Shown: positions 24,913 through 37,952, counted from the first letter of the stretch. The stretch: DNA of 64,000 bases from Plasmopara viticola (GCA_001695595.3 MBPM02000009.1:1364001-1428000); one strand, 5' to 3'. The notes: generated by a model from the letters alone, not told the origin. Made by a program: numbers and translations.

Positions 24913-27900
24913 CTAGTGCTTTTTGCCACTGTTCTTTGATTTGCGATTTTTCTTCTTGGCTGTACCAGGTGACCCATTGGCTTCTTGGGCCGTCTTGAAC
25001 TCCAGTTCCCCAAGTAATTCATTGGCAATCGCATCGGCTGCCTCAGCAGCATCAACTTCTCGGCGACCCTTAGCCCCTTCCACGGCTTTTTCCGTAAACT
25101 TTGCCATGAATTTGGCCGATTCAAGCACTCGCGGGTCATCGCTCCCAAAAGCCTCCTTGATGAGTGCGTACACTTTTTTCTCATAGGCAAGCGCTTCACG
25201 GTACCCGCCAGCTAGGCCACATGCAAGGGCCATTTGATGCAACACATTTGCTGCCTGGTTGCGATCAAATTCGCCGCGACGGAGAGCCTCGCGATGGCAC
25301 ATTAAGGCCAGCGTGATTTGACCCACATCCTGGCACATCATGCCCATCTTAAAGTAGAGGGAGCTAATCTCAGGAAAGTGAGGCCCACAGCAAAACTCGA
25401 GCAGGTAAATGGCACGACGAATGTGCGGCACGGCCAAGTCCGTCTGAGCATTTGCATGAAGGAACAAGGCCATGTTGGCGTGGGCATAGGCCGTGTCGTG
25501 GTAGTCAATCCCTTCAAGCTGCGTGTACAGCGCCAGCGCTCGTTGTTGCTGCGTGATCGCTCCAGCAACGTCGCCAGCGTGGTACAGCACGGTAGCGAGC
25601 GATGAACTGCAGAGAGCAGCGTCTTCGTGGGCTGCACCACACACTTGAAAGAGCAAAGACGACGCTTCTTGAAGACACTCGTACGCACTGGACAAGACAC
25701 CTTGGCTCAACTTCATGCGACCACGCTCCAGAAGTTGCTTAGCTTGAGGCAATGGGTGAGCAGGCAACGAGGTTTTGACGACCGGTACAACGCCAGTGAT
25801 GTCGTCGAGGCCAAGTGGTGACGACGACGAAAAGTCATAGTTGCGGCTCACCACACGAAGACCGAGTCGCTGACACACACGTCGCAGCATGACGACTTTA
25901 TTTACACGTCCAACAGGGAAAGCAGTGTCTTCGCCACAGGCCTTATCACAATCAAGTCCCCATAGACACAATTTGTAGTCAAATCGAGTCTTGATCTCAC
26001 TTTCAATGCGCGTCCATAGCGTCGTACCATCCAGTGATGTCGTCGTCCTTGCATCAATGCCATTACCTTCCAATGCGTCCGAATCGGTCTCACCAGCTGC
26101 GTTTGAGCCCAAAAGGCTGTTAAGAAGCTTTACAATTGCCATGCCAGGAGCGGCACGGATGGAGTCGGCGGAGTTTAAAACATCTGCCAACACGTGCTTT
26201 GCAACGCGTGAAATCATCTCAACCTCGAGCAATTCCAGCAAATACTTTGAAATACCACTGATGGCTTCCAACTTCTTGGCGAGCGACGCCAAACGACCCA
26301 GGTAACGCATGTTTATACCACAAGAGTGCATGAGCTGCGTCAGAGCATAACCATCAGCAGGAGCGATCGCTCCACGTCGCACGTCAGCGACAAAGGCCGG
26401 GATCACAATGCGTTGCAAATACTCGGCCGCATCTTTTGCTGCTGCTTCATCAGCTTTGACTTGCGTGGGATCAGTAGAAGCAGCATAGTCCATAAAGACA
26501 TTGGGGTTCAAACGGACAGGAGGAACCTCTTCTTCGTCTTCCTCCAACTCATTCTCGTCCGTCTTTTCATCCGCAGAATCGTTCTTCTCCACAGCACCGT
26601 TTTCCAACTTTTCTTGCTCATCTTTGGTCTTTTTCGCCGCCTTTCGAGCCTCACGGTTGGCTCGACGGGTTTGGTTTTGTTTCCACAGCGAGTACAGCTG
26701 GACCAGCTCCGGGCGCAGCAAAGCCGTATAGCCTTCGTCGTCACGCGTAAAGCACAGACCATCCTCTTCAGGTGGAACCTCCTTCTTTTCATGACCACTT
26801 TGCAAAGCTGCTTCCCGGTTTTTGTAGAATGTCCAATCCTTTGGCGTAATTCGGACGAGATCCAAGACATAGAACCGACCGTCGGAGCCTTTGATTCCTT
26901 TGGCCTCAACAGCCCCGCAGATAGTGGTCACGTCCGTGCTGGCCTCGCCACCGCTACCAGGGGCAACACCAAGAGCCTCTTGCTCTGCCTCAGCAGCCAC
27001 ATCTTCTTTGCTTTTGCCGAGGGGTTCAATGCAACGCTCTGCAAGATGCAATTTTTGACCTGCCTCTAGCATGAGTTTGTGCATTGCACCATTAGCTGCA
27101 ATGGTCTTGCCATGATCAACTGAGCCATACACGAGCTTTGAAGCAGCGTCTCCCATGAGGATGCCCGGAATGAGACTTTGGGCAATGACACGAACGCCAA
27201 GGTAATCGACGACAGTCGTGGCCAAGGTGTGCAATCCCTTCACATCCGCTTCGTTGAATGCCTTGACGCCTTGAAGATCGCGATTGGCAGCCGAGTAAGT
27301 GTTTTCCTCCCCTCCAGCCGCGTCCTTTGTCGACTTTCCATCAATCGAAATGGAAAAGAAAATATTGTTAAACACGTAAACGTATGCACTCTTGTCATCC
27401 ATCGGATTAATAGGAGGAATGTTTCCTTCGACAATAGCCACTGCGCCCTGCGTCGCAGCCTCCACAAACTCCGCCACTATCTTGTACACGACCCGAGCAC
27501 GCACGATTTCGTCTTTTAAAGTCTCTTTCGGCAATTCACGGCAGCACTGATACTCTTCATTCCAGTCGCGCAACACACCACGCTCATCCATGCCGTACAT
27601 GGCACAAAGTTCGTCTTCTGCACGGTTGAGATCATACGAATGCTCTTCGACAGCGGTAGCAATTGGCGTATTCCATGGTAGTTTGCCACCCAAGTTTGAT
27701 CCAGCAGCAACCATCCATTCAATCGAACAAGGTCCAGACTTGGCCAATGTCGCAGCTTTGGCAAGCAGTGCAGCGTACGCCTCGTGGAACTTTGGCGATA
27801 CGTTACTTAACATATCCACTAGCAGGTGCGAGTGAGCAGGCGTACTTTTATGCGGGCGTGGATCAAACTTGACGGTTGTTGAACGGTTCACAAAGAACCC

Positions 27901-28812
27901 GTTGACGTGTGCTGTAATGTGGTAGCACGTCTCGTCACCAGCGACAACCACTTCCAGATAGAAAATGTCTCCGGCCAATTTACGCGGTCCAGGGGGTGGA
28001 TTAAAGCCTGAAAACACAATACTCTTGACGCAGATTGGAAGTTTAGCATCAACTTCCTGCGGTTCCGATCGGTGATTGGTTTCATTCTGCGGCTGCTTTT
28101 GCTTTTGCTGGCCCTTCTTGCCCTTCTTGCCCTTCTTTGAGTCTTTTCCTTTTCCAAAACTCTCAATCGGTTCCGTCTCCACCTTCTTTGTAGGATTGGC
28201 ATTCGAAAACGAGTAGAACTCAGCAAGCTCTGGCACAACAGGAACATCAATTCCCTCGAGTTTATGATGAATTTCACGCAAACGCTGGATTTGTTGCTTT
28301 GAAATCTCCTTCACCTGCTTTTCATCCATTTCGTCACCTTCAGCAGGCTCGTCCATCTTATCGGTAGCGTTCGACTGAATGTCTCGCTCTCCGACAGGTT
28401 GAGGAATGGGTGGGTTGCTTAGCACTTCACGCAAACGACGCACTTGCGCACGCACCTTACGAGCGTCATACTTTTCAAGTACCATGCGCAACTGACAGCC
28501 ATCCGTCACGGTTTCGTACTCGCTGAGCTCCACGAAATCGTTTAGCGGCTGCCACGTCTCGTCCGCAAGGTTCTTGGCCTCAAAATGGTAGCACGTATAA
28601 CACGCAAGCGCTGGGAACTCAGCAATGAGCTGACGAAGCGCCACGACAGTGTCCGATGGACTTACATTTTCCAACCGCACAACTTGGCCGCTCTTGGCGG
28701 TGGGAGGCGCGACGAGTAAAGTCATTGTCACCTCTTCCATCGCCACGGCTACGTCTTCCGGTTGCTGCTTCACGTCCAATTGTGCTGGCTCGATCGTGTC
28801 ACTGCTGCCCAT
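24913..28812 (-). CDS. CLU1: clustered mitochondria protein (CLU/CLUH family)
   Basis: This 1299-aa single-exon protein belongs to the CLU family, cytosolic mRNA-binding proteins that control mitochondrial distribution and translation of nuclear-encoded mitochondrial proteins. Domain order is typical. A ubiquitin-like CLU_N region lies at about 30-110, followed by a charged linker with a Lys-rich run near 225-240. The GSKF-type repeat region is at about 260-350, and the central CLU domain at about 370-680 contains PWNTPIATAVEEHSYDLNRAEDEL. An acidic insert lies at about 740-790, an eIF3-p135-like region at about 800-960, and TPR repeats at about 1075-1240, where ALYTQLEGIDYHDTAYAHAN is visible. 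A Lys-rich C-terminus follows. Length agrees with yeast Clu1 (about 1277 aa). The start at 28812 gives a full CLU_N domain. Confidence 0.95.
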   Translation of the reverse strand: MGSSDTIEPAQLDVKQQPEDVAVAMEEVTMTLLVAPPTAKSGQVVRLENVSPSDTVVALRQLIAEFPALACYTCYHFEAKNLADETWQPLNDFVELSEYETVTDGCQLRMVLEKYDARKVRAQVRRLREVLSNPPIPQPVGERDIQSNATDKMDEPAEGDEMDEKQVKEISKQQIQRLREIHHKLEGIDVPVVPELAEFYSFSNANPTKKVETEPIESFGKGKDSKKGKKGKKGQQKQKQPQNETNHRSEPQEVDAKLPICVKSIVFSGFNPPPGPRKLAGDIFYLEVVVAGDETCYHITAHVNGFFVNRSTTVKFDPRPHKSTPAHSHLLVDMLSNVSPKFHEAYAALLAKAATLAKSGPCSIEWMVAAGSNLGGKLPWNTPIATAVEEHSYDLNRAEDELCAMYGMDERGVLRDWNEEYQCCRELPKETLKDEIVRARVVYKIVAEFVEAATQGAVAIVEGNIPPINPMDDKSAYVYVFNNIFFSISIDGKSTKDAAGGEENTYSAANRDLQGVKAFNEADVKGLHTLATTVVDYLGVRVIAQSLIPGILMGDAASKLVYGSVDHGKTIAANGAMHKLMLEAGQKLHLAERCIEPLGKSKEDVAAEAEQEALGVAPGSGGEASTDVTTICGAVEAKGIKGSDGRFYVLDLVRITPKDWTFYKNREAALQSGHEKKEVPPEEDGLCFTRDDEGYTALLRPELVQLYSLWKQNQTRRANREARKAAKKTKDEQEKLENGAVEKNDSADEKTDENELEEDEEEVPPVRLNPNVFMDYAASTDPTQVKADEAAAKDAAEYLQRIVIPAFVADVRRGAIAPADGYALTQLMHSCGINMRYLGRLASLAKKLEAISGISKYLLELLEVEMISRVAKHVLADVLNSADSIRAAPGMAIVKLLNSLLGSNAAGETDSDALEGNGIDARTTTSLDGTTLWTRIESEIKTRFDYKLCLWGLDCDKACGEDTAFPVGRVNKVVMLRRVCQRLGLRVVSRNYDFSSSSPLGLDDITGVVPVVKTSLPAHPLPQAKQLLERGRMKLSQGVLSSAYECLQEASSLLFQVCGAAHEDAALCSSSLATVLYHAGDVAGAITQQQRALALYTQLEGIDYHDTAYAHANMALFLHANAQTDLAVPHIRRAIYLLEFCCGPHFPEISSLYFKMGMMCQDVGQITLALMCHREALRRGEFDRNQAANVLHQMALACGLAGGYREALAYEKKVYALIKEAFGSDDPRVLESAKFMAKFTEKAVEGAKGRREVDAAEAADAIANELLGELEFKTAQEANGSPGTAKKKNRKSKNSGKKH

Positions 28813-31182
28813 GCTCTGGAATTTAGATCGGGCTGGCAGCTTGAGATTCCGAAGCTCGTGCGTAGCAATGTGTGGTGCGCAAACAATGCAAGGGCATTTG
28901 GCGAATCATTATAGGAAGTGTGAACTACATACATATGCGGTATCGCGTTATATTAACTTCTAAAGGCAATCTGCAAGGCAAATACTTTTCTTTTCCTGAG
29001 CAATGCATGCTCCACAGTAATGGTCATTTTGAGTGCGATGGTAAATGCATCGTGTTTGCTGAGTTGTGTTGAAGTGATAGTCTCATCGGCTCTGGCGGGT
29101 TGTTTCGATACGATAGACATTAAAGAGACTAATCGAGCGCCGCACGCACTGCGGACGGGAATTGAAAATTAGGTCCCAGCCTGTCTCGCTCGTTATATCA
29201 GCTTGTTAGGTCGCTTCACTATCGAATCTCTCAGCTTAGTCCTCTGTGCAGACTTTTGATTCATATATGCTTGTGTCTAGGCCCTTTTCTACTGCTGCAT
29301 GAGAACAAATTAAAAGGATGTCTCCTATGCAGTGACCATGTATTTATGCGAATTTGGAAAATGCAAAATTAGTCGTGATGGCTTACTTGAAGTTGAGCCC
29401 GCCGTGTATGCTTCGTCGTTGTCAATTTGTTCCAGCTTGACATTCGATCCAATGACTTAGATCTCAAGCACAAGACCACCTTAAATAGTGCCACGTATGC
29501 AAGAAGTGGAGAGGCCCACGTTCGTCCTACTGTTTTGTCATTCGTCTCGAATGAAGATGGCTGCACCAGACAATGGAATTTCATGCAAATCAACATCAAC
29601 AACAAGCACAATTCTGGAATAAGCACATATTGGGCTAGCTGCATTCTCGTCACAATAATTGTGTATATAAAACTTTGGCTTGATTACGTCTCGCTACTTC
29701 GTCCCTGATCTTGATTCTAGTTTGCATCAAAGACATATGAGCGCTTTTCTCGAGCGCTAGATTGTGTGGTGAAAGTTGATTGAGGTTGATGGTATGTATA
29801 ACTTAGGCCTATAACAAGCCGACTTTACCATCTTTGTCACTCACGAGATTGCTTATTCAGTCTATGCGCCACACCATCGTTACTGCGACACGCTCATGGC
29901 AGGTTAAAAGTCAGTGATTTGTGCGTACATACTTCCAGCAATGCGATATTGTCTAGAATTCAAAGATTGCCTTTGTTTGAATATTAAGGACTCTTGATCA
30001 GCATGTCATTTACAAGCTTGTAGAATTGTGCCTATGCAATAGGTTCACGAACTAAGAAAAAACAGAAAAGGTAGACAAATTAATAACTTGCGCTTTCATT
30101 TTTGGTTAGCTGCATACGAATGTTTGGCGGAAAGTGAATTTGTCAAATTCTATGCGACGAACTCACTTCAGCCGCAGTTGTATTGAAATTTAGCAGTGGA
30201 GCAAATATCAATAGTTTTCGTAAGGTGACTGCTCTACTAACTCGCGCCCGATAAAGTAAAGAAAGAGTTGGGTGGGCTGGACGCCTTACTGACCAAAAAA
30301 GCCCCATAGTGTAATGAGAAGTACGGAACCCTGTCCCAACATGAGCCAAAGAGCTACCAGCATTCTGCGATCGGAACAGCTTAGTCTTAATGTGTGGGTT
30401 CCGGTAGCTCAAATCCCCTAAGACCACTGAATCTGGTAGCTGTTGAAGTTGTGTCATTATATACTTGTCCGCTTGCTCATGTAGACCTTAAGCGTGTATT
30501 TATAACCAGTATACTTCTTTTGATTGGCCTTTGGGCGGGCAATGTTTTGGTCGACGTCTTTTGCCACGTCTGTGCAGAATATGTTTGAATGTGCTCGCAC
30601 CTCTGTAATCCAAGAAAAGCCAAAGTTGTTGAAAATAGCTGGCGCAACCGGTGCGCTTCCAAAGTTTCCGCCGCTTTTATGCACGACACATAGTTTGCAT
30701 CCCTTTAAAGTATTCTGCCACAGAGCAGCATTGTAAAATATCAAGTACATGTCGGTTTTGCCAGCCGAACGTTGATCCCCATATAGGTCTGAATTCGTGC
30801 GGTGACATAGAAGGTTTACAGGTCAAATCAATCCACGTCTCTCGATGAACGTCAAGTTATGCTTACCGGAAATTTTTCAGAAAACTATTGCTCTTAGATA
30901 CATATTCCAGAGAAACAGCTTGGGATCACTGTAATACGTTATCATATGTGTAAATTGAGAGCCAGGTGCATCATTGACGCTCACTATAAAGAACACAGCT
31001 GGATCCCACCATAGAATTTCGAGTCAGCTTCGTGGAAAATGTCTATTTCTTATTGCTGAAGCAAATTCGTTATCGCGTCTTTTTTCCTAGGCCAAGAACG
31101 TATGCACGATTTTACCCAAAATTAGCATTTCGCATTTAGAAATAATTCTAACGTTATCTTCCTCGCTAAGAACAGCTCATAG
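28813..31182. other. intergenic tract without recognisable gene
   Basis: The first few hundred bases are the CLU promoter region. Beyond that there are only short open frames (up to about 104 aa, such as 30143-30457 minus and 30457-30750 minus). None has a domain I recognise. Confidence 0.5.
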
Positions 31183-32334
31183 AACATCATGGCTTTATCC
31201 AATTCTATGTATTTGTGCGCAGTTTCACGTTGACCTGTCAATTGACAGATACAGCACATTCGGCACAAGCAGCTAGATTGCAGTTTCGTCGATATACTCG
31301 AGCTTATAGCTCTTCTGATCGACTTCGTCACTTTACCAGTAGGTACAAAAAATTCAACACATGTTGAACAAAAGGTAAATTTACGTTTACCTTTGTTCTC
31401 ACGGAGACGTTGAACTTGCGCAATCACGGGGACCATATTATATGCATTTCATCTCATACGTGGTTTCATTTTGCGCCTGGCAGCTCAACTGAAAATAATG
31501 GTCGGTAGTTTTGTGTTTGAGCGGCTTGCCTAAAGACTAGATGATCAGAATTCAAATATGCATAAAAACATCATGGCTTTATCCAATTCTATGTATTTGT
31601 GCGCAGTTTCACGTTGACCTGTCAATTGACAGATACAGCACATTCGGCACAAGCAGCTAGATTGCAGTTTCGTCGATATACTCGAGCTTATAGCTCTTCT
31701 GATCGACTTCGTCACTTTATCAGTAGGTACAAAAAATTCAACACATGTTGAACAAAAGGTAAATTTACGTTTACCTTTGTTCTCACGGAGACGTTGAACT
31801 TGCGCAATCACGAGGACCATATTATATGCATTTCATCTCATACGTGGTTTCATTTTGCGCCTGGCAGCTCAACTGAAAATAATGGTCGGTAGTTTTGTGT
31901 TTGAGCGGCTTGCCTAAAGACTAGATGATCAGAATTCAAATATGCATAAAAACATCATGGCTTTATCCAATTCTATGTATTTGTGCGCAGTTTCACGTTG
32001 ACCTGTCAATTGACAGATACAGCACATTCGGCACAAGCAGCTAAATTGCAGTTTCGTCGATATACTCGAGCTTATAGCTCTTCTGATCGACTTCGTCACT
32101 TTACCAGTAGGTACAAAAAATTCAACACATGTTGAACAAAAGGTAAATTTACGTTTACCTTTGTTCTCACGGAGACGTTGAACTTGCGCAATCACGAGGA
32201 CCATATTATATGCATTTCATCTCATACGTGGTTTCATTTTGCGCCTGGCAGCTCAACTGAAAATAATGGTCGGTAGTTTTGTGTTTGAGCGGCTTGCCTA
32301 AAGACTAGATGATTAGAATTCAAATATGCATAAA
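31183..32334. repeat. tandem array of three 384-bp units (satellite-like)
   Basis: Three head-to-tail copies with an exact 384-bp period lie at 31183-31566, 31567-31950 and 31951-32334. They differ by only a handful of substitutions, so amplification or homogenisation is recent. Each unit carries a minus-strand open frame (31122-31436, 31545-31820, 31929-32204) for a Cys-rich peptide of about 90-104 aa containing FTFCSTCVEFF and CRMCCICQL. Each also has two hairpins: TTCAACACATGTTGAA (unit 1: 31353-31368) and an imperfect 33-bp inverted repeat (31366-31398). Whether the peptide is expressed is unknown. The flanks outside the array are not repeated. Confidence 0.95.
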
Positions 32335-33776
32335 GTCACATTTTCTAAACAATGCGACATAGATCTATGCTACAATGCGCTATAGACCAACTTCACCAAG
32401 CTTTCCGGGCAAGCTCTAGGTCTTAGTGCTACACGCTAGCCAAATTACCTCAGTGTACTGAAGAGTTCTGGTTTGGATTCCTCTAAATACCCCAACCCAC
32501 GCGTCATTGTCGCAAACTAGTATGATAATTCAATCTTTAAAACAATATTCATACAGTCTTAATATAGCGGTGCGAAGTTGCTGAGCGATTAGCCAAAAGA
32601 TTTACTCGCTTGCCACCTTGCTATAAAATTAACTAACTGCAATTCTTTTACATATGCATCGTCTCCTCAGCAGATCGACCAAGTCCGATAAGCGATCTCT
32701 GTTCTTTTCGTTCACTTGTCATGGCTTTGATGAGAGACCATTTTAAATCTTGTTCTATTGGTCATTTCGAGTATTCTTCTAAAGAATGGCAACCTGGCAT
32801 AGTTGTTGCTCGTGCTTGACTCTGTAGTCACGTAGTGCTATACAAATAAGTGACCGTCAGTAAGCTGAAAATAGTGCTTTCGTATAGAAATGGTAAGCGA
32901 CGAGCATAAATTAATTATCTTTGCGCACAACTTATCCTTCCTACCTACCAGTATGTGGCAACGCCGCTATTCATTTAAATGAAAAGTACAATATTTTTTT
33001 TAAAATTTGTACAAGACATATGTCTTAAATAGACACAAAAGGCCGAGTAGAGTAGGTTTCTCGGTGCTGGTCAAGATTGCCATCCTTTACTATTATCTCA
33101 ACCACTTCTGGAATAGAAGGAGATTCGTGTTGTCCGGCCTAGAAGAAAAGTTATGAGCTCTGACTATTGCGTCGTCGACCTAAAGGCCCTGGTACGGCTT
33201 CTTAGCTGCCAAAAGAGTAAGAAATACTGCTAATCTAACATATGGCGCGCGTGCTTTCATATCACCAAAAAAACTTCTATTGCGTGCTTTTTATACCACA
33301 AAGGTGCGAAAAAAATGGAATTGACATTAGCAATTATGACAATTCACACCTAACCATTACTGCATGCAATATATTCTGAGCTAATTTGAATGAGCTTCCT
33401 TTCCCACCATACCATGACTTATGTGTTCCGGAGCGGGTCTAGTTAAGTCTTGCTTGCTTTAAAGAGAGCCCACTCTTCGTGCGTAGTGAAAAATTGTGCT
33501 CAAGGACTGATACTTTTAGATGCAAATAGAATACTATTTATTAAGACTGGTCCTTAAAAAACCCGGTGTGCTAGAAGAGATATCAAAGCCAATGCTTACA
33601 ATAAATATCTCTAAGCTATAGAATAGCAGCCCAAATAAACGTTTCAGCTCTTTTCAGTCTTTTTTCGCACAGATAAGGTGACCACCTGTGAATTATTTAT
33701 GGTGGTAGTGGCAAACCCGTGTTAAAGGTCAGCCTGAATGGGTTTCTCGGTGTGCGAGGCGACGACTCTAACTCGA

Positions 33777-33829
33777 CGTCCGCTTTTAAGCCACTTGGGT
33801 CGTCGAACCAAGTGACTTAAAAGCGGACG
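33777..33829. mobile_element. hairpin related to the 11625-11810 foldback element
   Basis: Arms 33777-33798 and 33808-33829 pair over 22 bp with one mismatch around a 9-base loop. The order of sub-motifs (GTCCGCT, TTAA, then CTTGGGTCG) is the same as in the left arm of the element at 11625-11810. The upstream CTCTAACTCGA also recalls CTCTAACGACTCA there. This suggests a shorter, internally deleted member of the same family. Confidence 0.6.
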
Positions 33830-36800
33830 ATACGCTGAGCATCGTGTGCGTGTACCCTGCGACTTAAAAACGTCCTATGGCCGCAAAGTAAAATAAATTT
33901 AGAATAGATCCTTGATCCTAAAATTGGGGTCAACTCGATGTTTACCGCGCATTTGTCCCTACATCCTCGCTGTATTGCTACTATAGCAGCTTTATAACCT
34001 CTTTTTTTTATGCTGGTTGCTTACAAATGTTGTGCGAGCTTGTTGTCGGTGGCTGCGGACAGTATTGCGCCTCTGTCTTGAATTACCGGAATTACACTCA
34101 GAGAGGGTGGGCGCTAATGTGTGGATCCTTCAATCGCGACCGTAAAAAACGTTCGGATCGAATTGTCTGACTTAATTGGGTTGCCCGACTTTATCGCTAA
34201 ATTAATCTTGACCTTGAATGTCGCCACTCCTAGCGAGGGCCTCAGATGCCTATATGGCTCTGGAACCTTAGCACGCATGACTGATACAGTAAGGCAAATG
34301 GGTGATGCATGTTTTGTTGGAATGATAAAAATGGCCCAATTTTTTTTTAAGAAAAAGAGCTCTCGCAACTGTCACACAGTGATCATCGGCTATATCGGGG
34401 TAATGGGCTACATCAACGAAGCGTGTTCTTTTACTGCGAAATCATCGTACAACCATGCCGTAATGTATTTGTAACTATCTCCGGGACTATAGTCTGTTTG
34501 GGCTGTCAGTTTACACGCGATGCACTAGGCTTTTTCTACGCATTTCAATGCGTCGGCAGATCAATGGCCAGTGAGGATTACTCAGTGTTTATTTGATATT
34601 TCTCATCCGTCCTTGATAGATTCCAGACTGGGCCGAAGCTGCTCATTGTTACTATAATAAACTCTTTAGAAGGGTATCCTGCTCACAACTTTAAAGGCTG
34701 GAATAGCCATGATGTATACTTTGAACTTATAATGAGCTCCGACTCTCTCAAATGTCCTGAAGAAAGCACGCAAATCGACACTTTTGCGCAATAGTTTAGC
34801 TGTGGTGGCGCTCCTCACCTCAGATGACCTGAAGTGCCAGCCGACGCGAGATTTTTGTCAGCCTTCTTGAGTTATACGAGCTAATGGACAATGTCCAAAA
34901 ACTTAAAAGTCTGTTGGTTACGGTTACTCGTAACCATCTCGTAAAGAGGTGGCAATGATGACTTTATCGAGATATCTACGTAAGGCGCAAACGAGGCTGA
35001 ACCACGTATATAAGATTTCTTGTGAAGAGGTCGTGAAGGTGGCATTTGCATGCAAAGCTTTTATATTAGGAGGCAAAGGTGAACACGTAGGCATTCAACA
35101 GGCTTTGTCTATGATGATACTCACTATCTGTGGATGAAGCCATGCTTGTCCTTTGCGCGCCAAGGCTATAAAGGGGTAATAACACGACCATTCTATGTCG
35201 CGAGATACGATAGTATCCAGTGGGGGGGGGGTCTGTCGAGCCTCAGAAAAATTGGTGGTCGACAAAACTGAAAACTCTTTCCTCGATGAGCTCCGTACGG
35301 AACGTGCTTGCTACCCTGTCTGATAGCTTAGCCGTTTCCGAAGAATAAGAATGCATAATAAAGTGCCCTTGCCGAAACTGTCGCGTCGGACGCTTATGTT
35401 TAGCGCCCCACTATCAACTAGCCTTATGCTGCGACTATACAAGCCTACTGATGAGATATAGCCACTGTTAGCTCTATGATAGACGTGATAGTCGATGTGA
35501 ATAATATTTTGGTGCATTTAAGTGTGACATTTACAGCTTTGATAGTGTCGAGCACTGTTTAGTCTTAAGACTGCATGTAAGATATGACCTCAACTGGATA
35601 GGAGCGCCAAGAACCATGCATTAATTGGATGTCAATTACCTCAACTTTCACCTGCTCTACTCCTTGCGGAGCTATACATAGTCTTGAATGCTTCTTTTCT
35701 AGGAGGCAAAGCGTTTACAGCGCGAACAACGAACTGAGTGGATAAGCGTGCTTACAAATTAAATGTCGAAAGAAAACGTTGATACCATTAAGGAAAAGAG
35801 TTCAGAGCGTAGCGTAAAATGACCCGTTATATATCAAAGAATGCCTAAGGAGGAGTGCACTTGGTGCATGCTGGTGATGGAAGAGCTAGCGCTAAGTTTA
35901 GTAAGTAAATCTAGCCCCCATAACTGCGCGTACACTGGGGAGTGACACCTGAGAACTGTTTGCAAAAGGCTGTTGCTGTATTGGCTGATCATGAGTCAAA
36001 CCAGTATCCCAAGGCCCAACTACTTCACGTGAAGGTAGTCGTAGTGATCTACACTTGCAGCATGCTATCAACACCATGATAGATTGTCCACCCAAGCGTC
36101 TAGAGCGAGGCCCTGGCGATGCGCGTGAAGTATCAAGTAGCCCACCGATAAATACTCATCGTGAATTCCATTCGCGTCAGGTGTGATCTTTCAAGGCATC
36201 AAGAGTGCAACCATGACACAGCAAAAAGTGACACATAGTTAGCGCTTACTGTATGTCTGGCTTGGTAATGTCGGCATTACACGTCGCAAACGTTGGTGGG
36301 TCAGTGCGCAATTTTTACGCGTAGCGGAACGTCGTCAATTTGTCTTAAGAGAAGTTGACAAAGCTTGTCATCATAGAGTAGTGTAGAGCGCCTTATTTCA
36401 GATAGGTATGTCTACAGTAAAGATCTTGGTAAACGAAGACACCACTGGGATATATGCCCTAACAAAGTAACAGAGAGGGATATAAATACGGACGAGGGCA
36501 GAGCAAGCCTGGCTTTCTACTTGATTTCAGTGAAAGCTCTGCTTAAGCTAAACGGGATGTCTCTGACAGACATATCGAAATGTCTGTATAAATGATATCA
36601 TGACTCAAAAAATAGATCAACTTCTCATCACTTTTCAATGAAGTGCGATAAAACGGCATTCAATGTAAAAGTGAAGTTCCCATTTTAAAGATTCCATCAA
36701 TAGCTTTATATTCTCAAAGAAAAAACGTACCAGCATGTGCTTTCACGAGTCCCGCCCACTCTATGAAAAGTGCGTCTATAATAAAAAAAATAATGTCTTT

Positions 36801-37952
36801 AGTAGTCAATTGCTGCTTAATAAGATTGTGTAGCTTGCTGTAGGGACAATGGGATGTCATTGACGAATTATTTGTGAGAAGTATAAGGCAGAAAAGCTTG
36901 GAAAAGTGAATCTTTCATTTAACGCTATTTTTGTGTATAAGAGCGAAAGCGTGCGAGTACATGCTTGAAACGAACTAAATGCTGGTTTCAATCGGAACAG
37001 ACACGAATCGTTACATTTTCCCTTATCAAGACTTGAATAAAATCCAAACAGAAAAAAAGGGAGTTTTATAGATTAGGATTTCAAGGACGAACACGTTCGC
37101 ATCCACAAAGGAGTAGAATTTCAAATGGCGGTCCAGCCATCAAAGAGGTATTGCGGCAGTATATCTAGACTGAAGGCTGCAAATAAGCTTAGCATCAGTG
37201 TAGACTGCACGATTTTACAGCTTATAATAATTTAAAGATGCTAGACTTGTCGTCAGCCTCACCGATTATGCAAAAGGTCTCATGCGTAAGTACAGAGAAA
37301 TCCATGTTGATTCAAAACCTCTAGACTTGATACGTTGCAAAATAAGCGCACACAGAGCTCACCTCGAGATGTCTTGATCCTTCTGGCTGCGTTGGAGTAT
37401 TCACTGGGGCATAGAGCCGCAGTCCATAGACGGCAGGACAACATTCCGCGGGCAGTTGATGACCAGTTTTCAGCTAGGCAACTGTACAGCAATAGTGTTG
37501 GCTCTACTCGCGCATCGAGTTCGCTTAAGCTGCTTCATAGTGCGAGAAAGGAGTACTTCGTACTTTCGTACCAAATCCTTGAACGTCATCATCGTCAAAT
37601 TCGTTTGATTCTTCAGTATACCTGCACCCAGCCGTCGCCCGTTGAAGCCGTTAATCAAACATTATAGTTTGCGAACCGAGAGAAAATCAGCATCTACATT
37701 CTTGCGATTTTTGCACGCCAAGCGTTCGTCAAGGCCGAAACATTAAAACGAAACGCACCTATGGCATCTGACGTAAAATCTCGAGTCATTACAATGGGCT
37801 CAGCCTGCTGGAGCTTGTAGTTCGCCAGTACACCAGGACCAAATTGCAATCATGGGGCTCTGTCTCACCCGGCTCAAAAACTCAATCTAAGAAAAAGCAC
37901 GAAGTGCATGGGTGCAGTCGGTACCTGTCTACTCGTAAAAGGGTCATTCGCG

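Noticed and set aside
26326..27069. 247-aa plus-strand open frame
   Set aside because: It lies antisense to the conserved CLU coding sequence and has no domain; it is a shadow of codon bias on the other strand.
31183..32334. CRISPR-like or rRNA-spacer array
   Set aside because: The units are 384 bp, contiguous and without unique spacers, and they show no rRNA similarity. They are tandem satellite copies.
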